A stretch of 9,468 nt of DNA from CAZGMJ01 sp964649005. Its GTDB lineage: Bacteria; Planctomycetota; Phycisphaerae; Sedimentisphaerales; Anaerobacaceae. The notes under the pieces are model-generated. The model was not told where the DNA came from and did no database searches. It worked only from the letters and a program-made list of their open reading frames with translations. The stretch covers positions 1-9,468 of the forward strand of contig CAZYMD010000186.1 of assembly GCA_964649005.1 (NCBI GenBank). Direction: 5' to 3'. Position numbers and translations under genes: made by a program. Of this stretch, positions 1 through 7,438 are shown one piece after another. How positions within the stretch are numbered: the stretch's first letter is position 1; every line of letters begins with the position of its first letter.

Positions 1-1383
1 CAGTGGTGCGATCAGGTGGACGACGCCTTCGAAGATGCTTTGTAGGCGTGAGGCGTGATTGATTCCGGTTCGGCAGTCGCCTGCAATGCCTTCGAACCAT
101 GCTTGTGCGGCGGCGATCTCCTTTGCCCCATACGCCAGCAGCGCGATTTCGTAGTCGAGGAACAGGCTGCGTACGTCCATATTGGCAGAGCCCATCACGG
201 CGAGATGGCTGTCCATTAAAACCATCTTCCCATGCATCATTCCCCTTGTATACATTAGAATTGTGCCTCCTGCATCCTGAATTGTACGAAGGAAATTGCC
301 TCGGACCATATCGGGCAATAGATGGTTGGATCGTTTGGGCAATAAAATACATACGTCAACTCCGCGGCGGGCAGCGAGGACCAGCGCCTGCGTCAAGGCG
401 TCATCCGGCACGAAATACGGAGTTGCGATCCAGAAGCGTTCTTTGGCGGCGAAGATCATGGACAAGATGGCATCGTAAAGCGCATCGTTCGGCACATCAG
501 GGCCTGACGGCACGACTTGTACGACGGCGCTATTTTCAGCAGAGGCGATCTGCACGCATGGTTCTTCAAAGGCCAGACTCTCGCCATCGGCAAACTTCCA
601 GTCGTACCTGAAAACGTCAGCATAATAGCGAACAGCGGGACCTTTTAGCACAAACGCCAAGTCTCGCCAACGGTGCGGCCTGGGAACCGGCCCGATATAT
701 TCACTGCCTATGTTCGTGCCTCCCGCCAGGACCACGCTATCGTCGGCAATGGCGATTTTCCTGTGATTTCGAAGGTTGGTTCGGCCTCGAAAGGGACGGT
801 GAAGCACAGGCATAAAGTACGCGACGCGGCCGCCTGCTTCGATCAGCGGCCTGAAGAATCTGCGATGCGTATGCAGCGAGCCAACGCCGTCCAGCAGCAG
901 CCTGACTTCGAGGCCCTGGGATGCTTTCAGGGTGAGCCTGTTGAGAATGTCTTTGCCTACCTCGTCCTTTTGAAAGACGTATGTCGCCAGGTGAAGCGTG
1001 TGAGAAGCACCGTCGATCAATTCGATCAATTGGGCGTAAGTCTCTTCGCCTGTGTGACAAAGCTTTAAGTCATTGCCTGTCTGGGCGTCTGGAATGTTAT
1101 AGCCACGGAGTAATCGCCCGATGGGTCCGGACTGGCCGAGAGGCGACTCCTGCTCAGTGTAAAGGCTCAGGGAATCCTTGCGGTCGGCGCGAAGACGAAC
1201 TTTTCTGCCTCCGAGCACGAGGTAGAGCGGAACACCAACGTAAGGCAGCAGCAGGATCACCAGCAACCAGGCAATCGTCGCTGAAGGAGAACGTTTTTGC
1301 ACAATTATGTGAGAGGTCAGGACAATTGCGAAGCCAAAACCGACTATCAAGGCCAGGTGTGCCAATAGCCACGAGGTAAACAT
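1..1383 (-). CDS. cls: Cardiolipin synthase (phospholipase D superfamily), 3' end cut by window edge
   Basis: Membrane enzyme that, by family, condenses phosphatidylglycerol into cardiolipin through a phospholipase-D-type phosphatidyl transfer. The minus-strand frame is open for 461 codons from the ATG at 1383 to the window edge. Two hydrophobic helices sit at about residues 4-26 and 37-57, as in bacterial ClsA. Both HKD motifs are intact: HRKIAIAD (H207, K209, D214) followed by GGTNIG, and HGKMVLMD (H384, K386, D391) followed by GSAN. The last visible residues (RLQSIFEGVVHLIAPL) resemble the usual extreme C-terminus of the family, which is about 480 residues long, so only a few codons should be missing. 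The start is supported by AAAGGAG (minus strand, 1394-1400) 10 nt upstream. It is transcribed away from the glycosidase genes and probably unrelated to them. A cls paralogue or other PLD-type phosphatidyltransferase is the main alternative. Confidence 0.93.
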   Translation of the reverse strand, partial: MFTSWLLAHLALIVGFGFAIVLTSHIIVQKRSPSATIAWLLVILLLPYVGVPLYLVLGGRKVRLRADRKDSLSLYTEQESPLGQSGPIGRLLRGYNIPDAQTGNDLKLCHTGEETYAQLIELIDGASHTLHLATYVFQKDEVGKDILNRLTLKASQGLEVRLLLDGVGSLHTHRRFFRPLIEAGGRVAYFMPVLHRPFRGRTNLRNHRKIAIADDSVVLAGGTNIGSEYIGPVPRPHRWRDLAFVLKGPAVRYYADVFRYDWKFADGESLAFEEPCVQIASAENSAVVQVVPSGPDVPNDALYDAILSMIFAAKERFWIATPYFVPDDALTQALVLAARRGVDVCILLPKRSNHLLPDMVRGNFLRTIQDAGGTILMYTRGMMHGKMVLMDSHLAVMGSANMDVRSLFLDYEIALLAYGAKEIAAAQAWFEGIAGDCRTGINHASRLQSIFEGVVHLIAPL

Positions 1384-1393
1384 AACTATTAAA

Positions 1394-1400
1394 CTCCTTT
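1394..1400 (-). promoter_or_regulatory. Ribosome binding site of cls
   Basis: AAAGGAG on the minus strand, 10 nt before the ATG at 1383. It fixes the start and places the first transmembrane helix directly after the initiator. Confidence 0.75.
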
Positions 1401-1433
1401 AATAGCGCCAATAGCCTCGCTCTACAGATACCA

Positions 1434-1447
1434 GAGGCATTCGCCTC
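1434..1447. repeat. Short inverted repeat in cls leader
   Basis: GAGGC-ATTC-GCCTC is a perfect 5-bp stem with a 4-nt loop. It would lie in the 5' untranslated leader of cls if the promoter at 1480-1508 is used. No U-tract follows in either direction, so a terminator is unlikely. It may be incidental. Confidence 0.3.
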
Positions 1448-1479
1448 ACAGGTTCACCACCAAACAAGGTTTGCAAATA

Positions 1480-1508
1480 AGCATACACAATCGTGATAGC
1501 GATTACAA
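1480..1508 (-). promoter_or_regulatory. Candidate sigma-70-type promoter of cls
   Basis: Read on the minus strand: TTGTAA (1503-1508), a 17-bp spacer, then TATGCT (1480-1485). Each box matches consensus at 4 of 6 positions with optimal spacing, and it lies about 100 bp upstream of the cls start. An inverted repeat, AATCG-N6-CGATT (1489-1504), fills the spacer and overlaps the -35 box, a position where a bound repressor would block polymerase. This is inferred from sequence pattern only. Confidence 0.4.
1489..1504. repeat. Inverted repeat AATCG-N6-CGATT, possible operator
   Basis: A perfect 5-bp palindrome with a TGATAG centre, inside the candidate cls promoter. It runs into CGATTACA (1500-1507), an 8-mer found again at 1579-1586 inside the first TGTA-N7-TACA site, so a half-site of that motif may be present here. 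Short palindromes occur by chance, so confidence is low. Confidence 0.3.
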
Positions 1509-1551
1509 CTTCCTAAACCGCAGATATTTAAGTATCATGTCTGTCCGGCAT

Positions 1552-1557
1552 TATAAT
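1552..1557 (+). promoter_or_regulatory. Candidate -10 box of the glycosidase gene cluster
   Basis: An exact TATAAT 91 bp before the ATG at 1649. No good -35 box lies 16-18 bp upstream (TTAAGT at 1528-1533 is the best, 3 of 6), so if real it may need an activator. Transcription from it would begin near 1564, placing the two inverted repeats at 1571-1610 just downstream of the start point, a classic repressor position. Confidence 0.35.
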
Positions 1558-1570
1558 GATTCGATGAAAG

Positions 1571-1587
1571 ATGTAAGCCGATTACAT
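1571..1587. promoter_or_regulatory. Operator-like inverted repeat, site 1 (TGTA-N7-TACA)
   Basis: ATGTAA-GCCGA-TTACAT, perfect 6-bp arms around 5 nt, containing TGTA-N7-TACA with TGTA at 1572. It pairs with a second site of the same design 22 bp downstream (1592-1610). Its position between the exact TATAAT and the gene start at 1649 suggests a binding site for a dimeric helix-turn-helix regulator of the glycosidase genes. The regulator is not in this window. Confidence 0.5.
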
Positions 1588-1591
1588 GGTC

Positions 1592-1610
1592 TTTGTAGAA
1601 CTCTTACAAA
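1592..1610. promoter_or_regulatory. Operator-like inverted repeat, site 2 (TGTA-N7-TACA)
   Basis: TTTGTA-GAACTCT-TACAAA, perfect 6-bp arms around 7 nt, with the TGTA-N7-TACA core starting at 1594. The seven central bases differ from site 1 (GAACTCT against AGCCGAT), so conservation of arms and spacing rather than centres points to protein recognition. The offset of 22 bp between sites is about two helical turns, so two dimers would sit on the same face of the DNA. Confidence 0.5.
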
Positions 1611-1634
1611 AACGATGAGGTGAATTTCAAGAGC

Positions 1635-1639
1635 AGGAG
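1635..1639 (+). promoter_or_regulatory. Ribosome binding site of the GHL6-like gene
   Basis: AGGAG, 9 nt before the ATG at 1649. It supports this start, which also gives a normal signal peptide. Confidence 0.7.
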
Positions 1640-1648
1640 TGAAAACTG

Positions 1649-3958
1649 ATGAAAATATGGAAGAAGCTGATTAGATTAAATGCATTGAGCATTACAGTCA
1701 TATTGGCCTTGTGTATTGGGGCTGGTGCGGGGCAGGGCCAGGAAAACGTTGGGGACATTCTCAGGTTTTACACTACAGATCGCGACTTCGAGCCTGTTGA
1801 GCCGGCGTCGTGGGTTTATGAGGGGGTGCAGAAAGCCTTTATTTCGGCGTTGGAGAACCCGGAGACTCTGAAGTATATCGACGAACTGGCGTCGATGGGG
1901 GTGACTGTGATTCACACGGCGGGGCCTGAGCCGTATTATCCGCTGAGACACGACAATGCAAAGGCGGGAACAGAACCCAAGCAAAGGGCGATTTTAACCG
2001 CCGTTTACGAACGGATGCGCAGTCACGGCATGCGTATAGTCATTGGCATATCACCTTATGCACCGGTGGAAATCGTCAAGCAGCATCCCGAGTGGAGACT
2101 GCAATCGAGCCCTGAGGCCAAGCCACTCGATCCGAATCTGGATCTTACGAGGCCTGAGAACGTACATTTGCGTTCACTTAGCCTTATCACTCCTTACGGC
2201 GACTATCTGATCGAGAACATAGCGGAGATATTGAAGGACTTTAAGGTCGACGGTATTTCATTCGACGGTAATTATCATCCAATGATAAACTTCACGCCCT
2301 ACGATATGGAATTGTTCGAGAAGGAAACGGGACGCGAGTTCCCCTCGAAAATCGATCTGAGTGACATGGACTATCGAATCTACCTGCTCTGGGCGGATGG
2401 CAAGTTGGAGGACTGGTATCGTCGGGTGCACAAGCGGATGCGCGAGGTCAATCCACAGGCCGCGACTTATACATGGACGACAAACGCGGGACGGTACGGA
2501 CATTTTCTAACAAGCCCGCGCGTGATGTCGGCGCGTATGAATCTGCTGTTCGACTGTCCGGTGCAGGAGTGGTGGCTCGATGAGGTCAATCTCGGTGACA
2601 GTGTGGTTGCGGCTTTCGGCGCAGCGTATGTGCGAGCTGTCACGGGCGGACGCACGGGGGCGAGCGAACCTTACGTTATCTCGCGCGGCAATCCTTACAG
2701 CGGATCGGGCTTTCCCGGCCACGAATTGACCGTGCGATGTCTTATGGCGATGACGAACGGCTCGATCACGCCCTTGATGATGCCTAACGGCACGGGGAGA
2801 GAGGCCAGCGCGCGCACCATGCGGGAGATCGGCAGGCGCAAGAAGTGGTTCGTGCGTTCGACTCAGGAGCCTTGGGCGGCGCTGCTTGTCAGCGAACAGT
2901 CACGCCAGTTCTATGCGAGGGGCTGGATTATGGATCGCTTTTTGTCACATGCGCTGGGCGTTTTTCGCGTGGGGTGGGAGGAGCATCTGCTAATTACGCC
3001 GATCACGGACTGGGACTTACGGCCTGAGCGTCTGGAGCCTTATAAGGTTTTGATTCTGCCCAATGCGGCGGCGTTATCCGACGAGCAGGTAACCGTAATA
3101 CGCGAGTTCGTGAAAAACGGTGGCGGCCTGGTGGCTACGTGCGAGACGTCACTGTTCGATGAGATAGGCAGGCCGCGGGGTAATTTCGCGTTAGCCGATT
3201 TGTTCGGAGTGGATTACCAGGGGCGGCCTGCTGCGCCTGTTACACGAGAGAAGCTGGACGCCAATTTTTCGATTGTGGTCGATGACAAATACTGGGCCAA
3301 CCGCACAGGAGCGGCCGAGATGAGATGGGGGGCCGGTGACATCCAGACCGATGCGCTGATTAACCATCCGCACATGAAGGATATCGTCAATGGTGTACAG
3401 GCAAGCTTTAAGGGTCCGCTGGTCAAGATGAGCGATGCACGCCCTCCTATGAAGCGTGCGATGATTATGTTCCCGGCTGGTTTGGATCCGATACCTGCTG
3501 TTGTAATGGGTGAATGTGGGAAGGGACGCGTAGTTTACATGGCGGCGGGCTTCGATGCAGCCAATTACAGCTACGGCTATCCTTACGAGCGGCTGGTAAT
3601 GGCGCAGGCGATACGCTGGGCGGCACGCGAGCCGGTGCCGGTTGCTATCGAAGCGCCTATGTGTATCCAGGCTACGGTGTTCAGGCAAAAAGACAAGGCA
3701 GGCGAGCGGCTGATCGTTCACCTTTTCAACGGTATCAACACAACGAGCAGCCACGGTTTGCCCGAAGTTGACGTGCCTTTGAGAGAGGAGGCGGTGCCGG
3801 TAGCGGGAATACGTGTGCGATTTCGCGGGATCAATCCAAAGCGCATTCACCTGGAGCCTGAAGGGATCGATCTGACTGCGGTGCGCGATGGGGAATGGCT
3901 GGAAGTCGCGGTGCCGGCTTTGGAGATTCATTCGATGGTAGTGGCCGAGCTTTTATGA
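1649..3958 (+). CDS. Secreted GHL6-type TIM-barrel glycosidase-like protein with trimerisation-like domain
   Basis: A 769-residue putative glycoside hydrolase. Residues 1-30 form a signal peptide (KIWKK, a hydrophobic core, then AGAGQG before QE). About 31-390 look like a (beta/alpha)8 barrel of the 'hypothetical glycosyl hydrolase 6' / alpha-amylase-family-protein kind. The strand-end motif VDGISFDGN (200-208) offers D201 and D206 as candidate catalytic acids, and VQEWWLDE (305-312) offers E307. About 400-525 resemble the beta-galactosidase trimerisation (GATase-like) domain, with LPNAAALSDEQ from 470 and NGGGL around 490-494. About 690-769 form a beta-sandwich tail (LIVHLFNGIN). The start is supported by AGGAG 9 nt upstream. 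C22 lacks a proper lipobox, so the protein is probably periplasmic or exported, not a lipoprotein. It is the first gene of the presumed operon with GH97 and GH9. Activity and substrate are unknown; assignment is from remembered family patterns. Confidence 0.8.
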   Translation: MKIWKKLIRLNALSITVILALCIGAGAGQGQENVGDILRFYTTDRDFEPVEPASWVYEGVQKAFISALENPETLKYIDELASMGVTVIHTAGPEPYYPLRHDNAKAGTEPKQRAILTAVYERMRSHGMRIVIGISPYAPVEIVKQHPEWRLQSSPEAKPLDPNLDLTRPENVHLRSLSLITPYGDYLIENIAEILKDFKVDGISFDGNYHPMINFTPYDMELFEKETGREFPSKIDLSDMDYRIYLLWADGKLEDWYRRVHKRMREVNPQAATYTWTTNAGRYGHFLTSPRVMSARMNLLFDCPVQEWWLDEVNLGDSVVAAFGAAYVRAVTGGRTGASEPYVISRGNPYSGSGFPGHELTVRCLMAMTNGSITPLMMPNGTGREASARTMREIGRRKKWFVRSTQEPWAALLVSEQSRQFYARGWIMDRFLSHALGVFRVGWEEHLLITPITDWDLRPERLEPYKVLILPNAAALSDEQVTVIREFVKNGGGLVATCETSLFDEIGRPRGNFALADLFGVDYQGRPAAPVTREKLDANFSIVVDDKYWANRTGAAEMRWGAGDIQTDALINHPHMKDIVNGVQASFKGPLVKMSDARPPMKRAMIMFPAGLDPIPAVVMGECGKGRVVYMAAGFDAANYSYGYPYERLVMAQAIRWAAREPVPVAIEAPMCIQATVFRQKDKAGERLIVHLFNGINTTSSHGLPEVDVPLREEAVPVAGIRVRFRGINPKRIHLEPEGIDLTAVRDGEWLEVAVPALEIHSMVVAELL

Positions 3959-3981
3959 AAGTCCTTGTCCATTCGTGGATG

Positions 3982-3996
3982 CTCGATAGAATCGAG
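3982..3996. repeat. Intercistronic hairpin CTCGAT-AGA-ATCGAG
   Basis: A perfect 6-bp stem with a 3-nt loop between the GHL6-like stop (3958) and the GH97 start (4037). No U-tract follows, so it is not a standard intrinsic terminator. It could be an mRNA-stability or processing element, or a protein site, and it may be chance. Confidence 0.35.
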
Positions 3997-4036
3997 TAAG
4001 TCACTTAAAAGTTTAACTGTAATGAGAGCGTGTAAA

Positions 4037-5694
4037 ATGAAAAAGAAAACCTTTGTTGTGTGTATCGTAATTTCGGCCTGGATAGTAGGTATTGCGGGGG
4101 CGGTGGAGGTTGTTTCGCCTGATGGCGAGGTGAAAATATCTCTGGTGGTGAAAGATTTCGAAGGGGCGAAAGCTTGCGCGGTTTATAGCGTTTGCTATAG
4201 GGGCAAGACGATTGTGAACGAGTCGAGGCTGGGGTTGGAGCTTGAGGGCGGCTCGCTTGGGGAGGGGTTGGAGATTATCAAACAGGCCGAGCGGAACAGC
4301 GATACGACGTGGAAGCCTGTTTATGGAGAGAGAAGCGTTATTCGGGATAATTACAACGAAGCGGTAGTTGAGTTGAAGGAAAGCGGTGCTCCCAACCGGT
4401 TATTGACGGTGACATTGCGGGCGTATGATGAGGGGGCGGCTTTTTGCTATACGATTCCAAAGCAGGATGGTATGGATAGCGTCACCATATCGAAGGAGCT
4501 GAGCGAGTTTCGGCTGGCAGGGGATTATACTGCCTGGGCGGTTTACAGCGCGCAGGGGAAATACGCGAAGGTGAAAATCAGTCAGATCAAACGGGGGTGC
4601 GAGAGGCCTTTGACGATCAAGGTAGACGACGATGTTTATATATCGCTGACCGAGGCGAGGCTGGTGGATTATGCGCGGATGAAATTGACGCCGCTAAATG
4701 GAGCGGAGAATAGTCTTGTGAGCGATTTGAGCGGACCTGTCGAGACAAAGCTGCCAATGATGACTCCATGGCGGGTAGTAATGGCGGCTGACAGCCCTGG
4801 GGAACTGCTTGAGAATAACGATATTATCCTGAACCTAAACGCGCCGTGCGCGATTGCGGATACTTCGTGGATCAAGCCTGGCAAGGTGATTCGAGAAGTG
4901 ACATTGACGACGGCTGGCGGCAAGGCGTGCGTGGATTTCGCGGTGAGGCACAATCTACAATACGTGGAGTACGATGCGGGGTGGTATGGGCCTGAGAATT
5001 CCGATGAATCAGATGCGACCACCGTGACAGTTGATCCCAAGCGCTCCAAGGGGCCGCTGGATTTGCAGGAAGTTATTCGTTATGCGGATGAGCGGGGGAT
5101 TGGGATTCTTGTGTACGTCAATCACAAGGCGCTGGAGCAGCAGTTGGATGAGATTCTGCCTCTTTATCAGAGGTGGGGGATAAAGGGGATCAAGTATGGA
5201 TTCGTAAACGTCGGGTCGCAGAAGTGGACGCGCTGGATGCACGAGGCAATTGCCAAAACCGCCGAGCACAAGCTGATGGTGGACGTGCACGATGAGTATC
5301 GGCCTACGGGGTGGTCGCGGACGTATCCGAATTTTATGACGCAGGAGGGGATCGCGGGGGACGAGACCAGTCCGGTCAACTCGCTGACGCTGACGATACT
5401 GTTTACGCGGATGCTGGCCGGGGCGGCGGACAATACGATCTGCTACTACAACGAGCGAGTGGACCGGAATGCGTCTCATGCGTATCAGTTGGCCAAGGCG
5501 GTTTGCTTTTACAGCCCATGGCAGTTTTTGTTCTGGTACGACAGGCCTGCATCCTCGCCCAAGAAGGTCGGCGGCGCGGGCGGTTCGGAGACGGGGATCG
5601 GCAGCGAGCCTGAGATCGAGTTCTTCGAGCATTGCCCAACGGTGTGGGACGATACGAAAGTCATACATGGCAGCATAGGCGAGTACGCGGTCAT
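4037..5694 (+). CDS. GH97 family glycosidase, SusB-like inverting type, 3' end lost in assembly gap
   Basis: Secreted exo-acting alpha-glycosidase of family GH97 (known members act on alpha-glucosides or alpha-galactosides and bind calcium). 552 complete codons precede the N block; family members are usually about 640-700 residues, so most of the C-terminal beta domain is missing. Residues 1-22 are a signal peptide (MKKKTFVVC... ending AGA). About 23-265 form the N-terminal beta-sandwich and about 275-530 the catalytic barrel. KYGFV (386-390) has Gly388 where retaining members carry the nucleophile Asp, as in inverting SusB. HDEYRPTG (from H418), RTYPN, E437 and E443 align without gaps to SusB E508, E526 and E532, but D419 replaces E508. 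E367 may match SusB E439. I chose ATG 4037 over an upstream in-frame TTG at 3965 because it begins the signal peptide and has GAGAG (4024-4028) 8 nt upstream. Substrate cannot be read from sequence. Confidence 0.88.
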
Positions 5695-5794
5695 NNNNNN
5701 NNNNNNNNNNNNNNNNNNNNNNNNNNNNNNNNNNNNNNNNNNNNNNNNNNNNNNNNNNNNNNNNNNNNNNNNNNNNNNNNNNNNNNNNNNNNNN
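5695..5794. other. Assembly gap (100 N placeholder)
   Basis: One hundred consecutive N, the conventional length for a scaffold gap of unknown size. It interrupts the end of GH97 and the start of GH9. GH97 should need roughly 90-150 more residues, and GH9 needs at least a start and signal peptide, so the true gap is probably several hundred bases or more. Whole genes could be hidden here. Confidence 0.95.
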
Positions 5795-7417
5795 ACGTTC
5801 GGTGCGGATGCGGATATCAAGTTGAATTCTCTGGGCTTTTTAGCAGGTGGGCAGAAGAAGGCTACGATCACAGCGGAGTGTTCGGATTTTGCCTTAAAGC
5901 GGGCGACCAATGGCGAAACGGTTTATTCGGGGAAGGTGGCGGGTCCGCTACATCAGAATGATGTGAACCAGGATGTGTGGATTGCGGATTTTTCGACGGT
6001 GAAGGAGAAGGGCAAGTTCTATCTCGATGTGCCTGGGGTTGGGCGATCTTACGACTTCGAGATTGGTGAGAAGGTTTACGACTTTGCTTTCTATACGGCG
6101 ATGAGGGGATTCTACCTGTGGCGGTGCGGCACGGCTGTCGAGGGCGTGCACAACGGGATTACCTATAAGCATCCAGCGTGTCACATGAACGATGGCTATG
6201 AGGACTATATAGGCGAGAAGGGCGCCAAGCGGGATGGGGTTGGCGGCTGGCACGATGCGGGCGATTACGGCAAGTATACAGTCAACGCGGGGGCGACGGT
6301 GGGCGTGCTGTTTTTTGCGTGGGATCATTTTCAGGACAGGCTCAAGGACATCGACCTCGATCTGCCAGAGACCGCGCCTGGATACCCTGATTTTCTCAAG
6401 GAGCTTAAGTGGGAGACAGACTGGCTGCTAAAGATGCCCTACCCTGACGGTTCTGGGAAAGTCGTGCACAAGCTGACGCGACTTAACTTCTCGGGATTTA
6501 TCATGCCTGAGAAGGATGACGAGAAGAGGTACTATACCGAGTGGAGCTCGGCGGCGACGGCGGATTTCGTTGCGATGATGGCGATGGCGGCGCGGTACTT
6601 CGAGCCTTACGATGCGCAGTACGCTAAGACGTGCCTTGATGCGGCGTTGAAGAGCTACGCTTTTTTGAAGGACAATCCGGAGGACAAGAGATTCAACCAG
6701 GGACCGTTCAGAACGGGCGGCTATCAGACGAGCGACTCGGACGACAGGCTCTGGGCGGCGGCGGAAATGTGGGAGACGACAGGCGAGGAGCAATACCTAA
6801 AAGATTTCGAGACACGCGCTGTAGCTCCTTCGCGCAGACGATTCGGTCGCGGTGGTTCAAGCCGGAAGATTGACGAGAACTGGGATTGGGGCAACGTTCG
6901 CAATATGGGGATGTTTACTTACCTGCTCTCGAAAAAAGAAGGCAGGGATGCAGAGCTGTTGGAGACTATAAAAAAGGATTTGATCTCAACCGCTGACGGG
7001 ATCATTGCCAAGTCTAAGGCGGATGTTTACGGCAGGCCGTTCGGCAGCTACTACTGGGGCTGTAACGGAACTGTGGCGAGGATGACGTTAGTGTTGCAGA
7101 TCGCCAATAAGGTTTCGCCTAATCAGGATTATATTAATGCGGCGATGGATGCGGTGGCGCATCTTTTCGGGCGTAACTACTACGGGCGCAGCTATGTCAC
7201 GGGCCTGGGGCACAATCCCGCCATGAATCCACACGACAGACGCTCAGGCGCCGACGACATTAAGGACCCCTGGCCTGGCTACGTCATAGGAGGCGGGCAT
7301 AACGCGATTAACTGGAACGACGATCAGAAAGACTACAGGACCAACGAAATCGCAGTCAACTGGCAGGCGGCTCTGGTCTATGCCTTGGCGGGATTTACTA
7401 ACGGGCCATCAAAATAA
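5795..7417 (+). CDS. GH9 family glycosidase with N-terminal Ig-like domain, 5' end lost in assembly gap
   Basis: 540 residues remain before the TAA at 7415-7417. Family GH9 contains inverting endo-beta-1,4-glucanases, cellobiohydrolases and some exo-beta-glycosidases. Counting from the first codon after the gap, residues about 7-88 form the CelD-type Ig-like domain (IKLNSLGF at 8-15, ending near YDFEIG). The (alpha/alpha)6 barrel follows. The catalytic motifs are intact: GGWHDAGDYGKY with D154 and D157 (base region), GHNP with H473 and HDRR (H480, R482) in the substrate-binding motif, and NEIAVNWQ with E518 as the general acid. The barrel ends right at the stop; no dockerin, carbohydrate-binding module or sorting tail is seen. 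The start codon, ribosome site and presumed signal peptide lie in the gap. Its frame matches the upstream GH97 only through the 100-N spacer. It is on the same strand as the other two glycosidases and probably co-transcribed with them. Confidence 0.92.
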   Translation, partial: TFGADADIKLNSLGFLAGGQKKATITAECSDFALKRATNGETVYSGKVAGPLHQNDVNQDVWIADFSTVKEKGKFYLDVPGVGRSYDFEIGEKVYDFAFYTAMRGFYLWRCGTAVEGVHNGITYKHPACHMNDGYEDYIGEKGAKRDGVGGWHDAGDYGKYTVNAGATVGVLFFAWDHFQDRLKDIDLDLPETAPGYPDFLKELKWETDWLLKMPYPDGSGKVVHKLTRLNFSGFIMPEKDDEKRYYTEWSSAATADFVAMMAMAARYFEPYDAQYAKTCLDAALKSYAFLKDNPEDKRFNQGPFRTGGYQTSDSDDRLWAAAEMWETTGEEQYLKDFETRAVAPSRRRFGRGGSSRKIDENWDWGNVRNMGMFTYLLSKKEGRDAELLETIKKDLISTADGIIAKSKADVYGRPFGSYYWGCNGTVARMTLVLQIANKVSPNQDYINAAMDAVAHLFGRNYYGRSYVTGLGHNPAMNPHDRRSGADDIKDPWPGYVIGGGHNAINWNDDQKDYRTNEIAVNWQAALVYALAGFTNGPSK

Positions 7418-7438
7418 GCTCTATCAAATGAAAAAACA

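Noticed and set aside
99..611. 170-residue plus-strand frame at the left of the window
   Set aside because: It is antisense to the cls gene, whose both HKD motifs are intact; its own translation is low complexity and Arg/Ser-rich.
1434..1447. GAGGC-ATTC-GCCTC as an intrinsic terminator
   Set aside because: The stem is only 5 bp, has no U-tract on either strand, and lies upstream of cls, not after a gene.
1706..1720. Cys22 of the GHL6-like protein as a lipoprotein attachment site
   Set aside because: The preceding residues (LAL before Cys) do not fit a lipobox, which needs Gly, Ala or Ser just before the Cys; a type I signal peptide fits better.
3191..3931. 246-residue open frame on the minus strand inside the GHL6-like gene
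   Set aside because: It is fully antisense to a well-supported gene, rich in Arg and His with no recognisable domain; it is a codon-bias shadow.
3965..4036. TTG at 3965 as an earlier start for GH97, giving 24 extra residues
   Set aside because: The extra segment is polar and would sit in front of an otherwise normal signal peptide beginning at ATG 4037, and the hairpin at 3982-3996 lies inside it.
5009..5668. 219-residue open frame on the minus strand inside GH97
   Set aside because: It is Arg/Pro-rich, antisense to conserved catalytic motifs of GH97, and has no domain signature.
7418..7438. Bidirectional terminator between the converging GH9 and MBL genes
   Set aside because: The 21-bp interval is A-rich, but no stem-loop can be drawn in it or in the adjacent gene ends.
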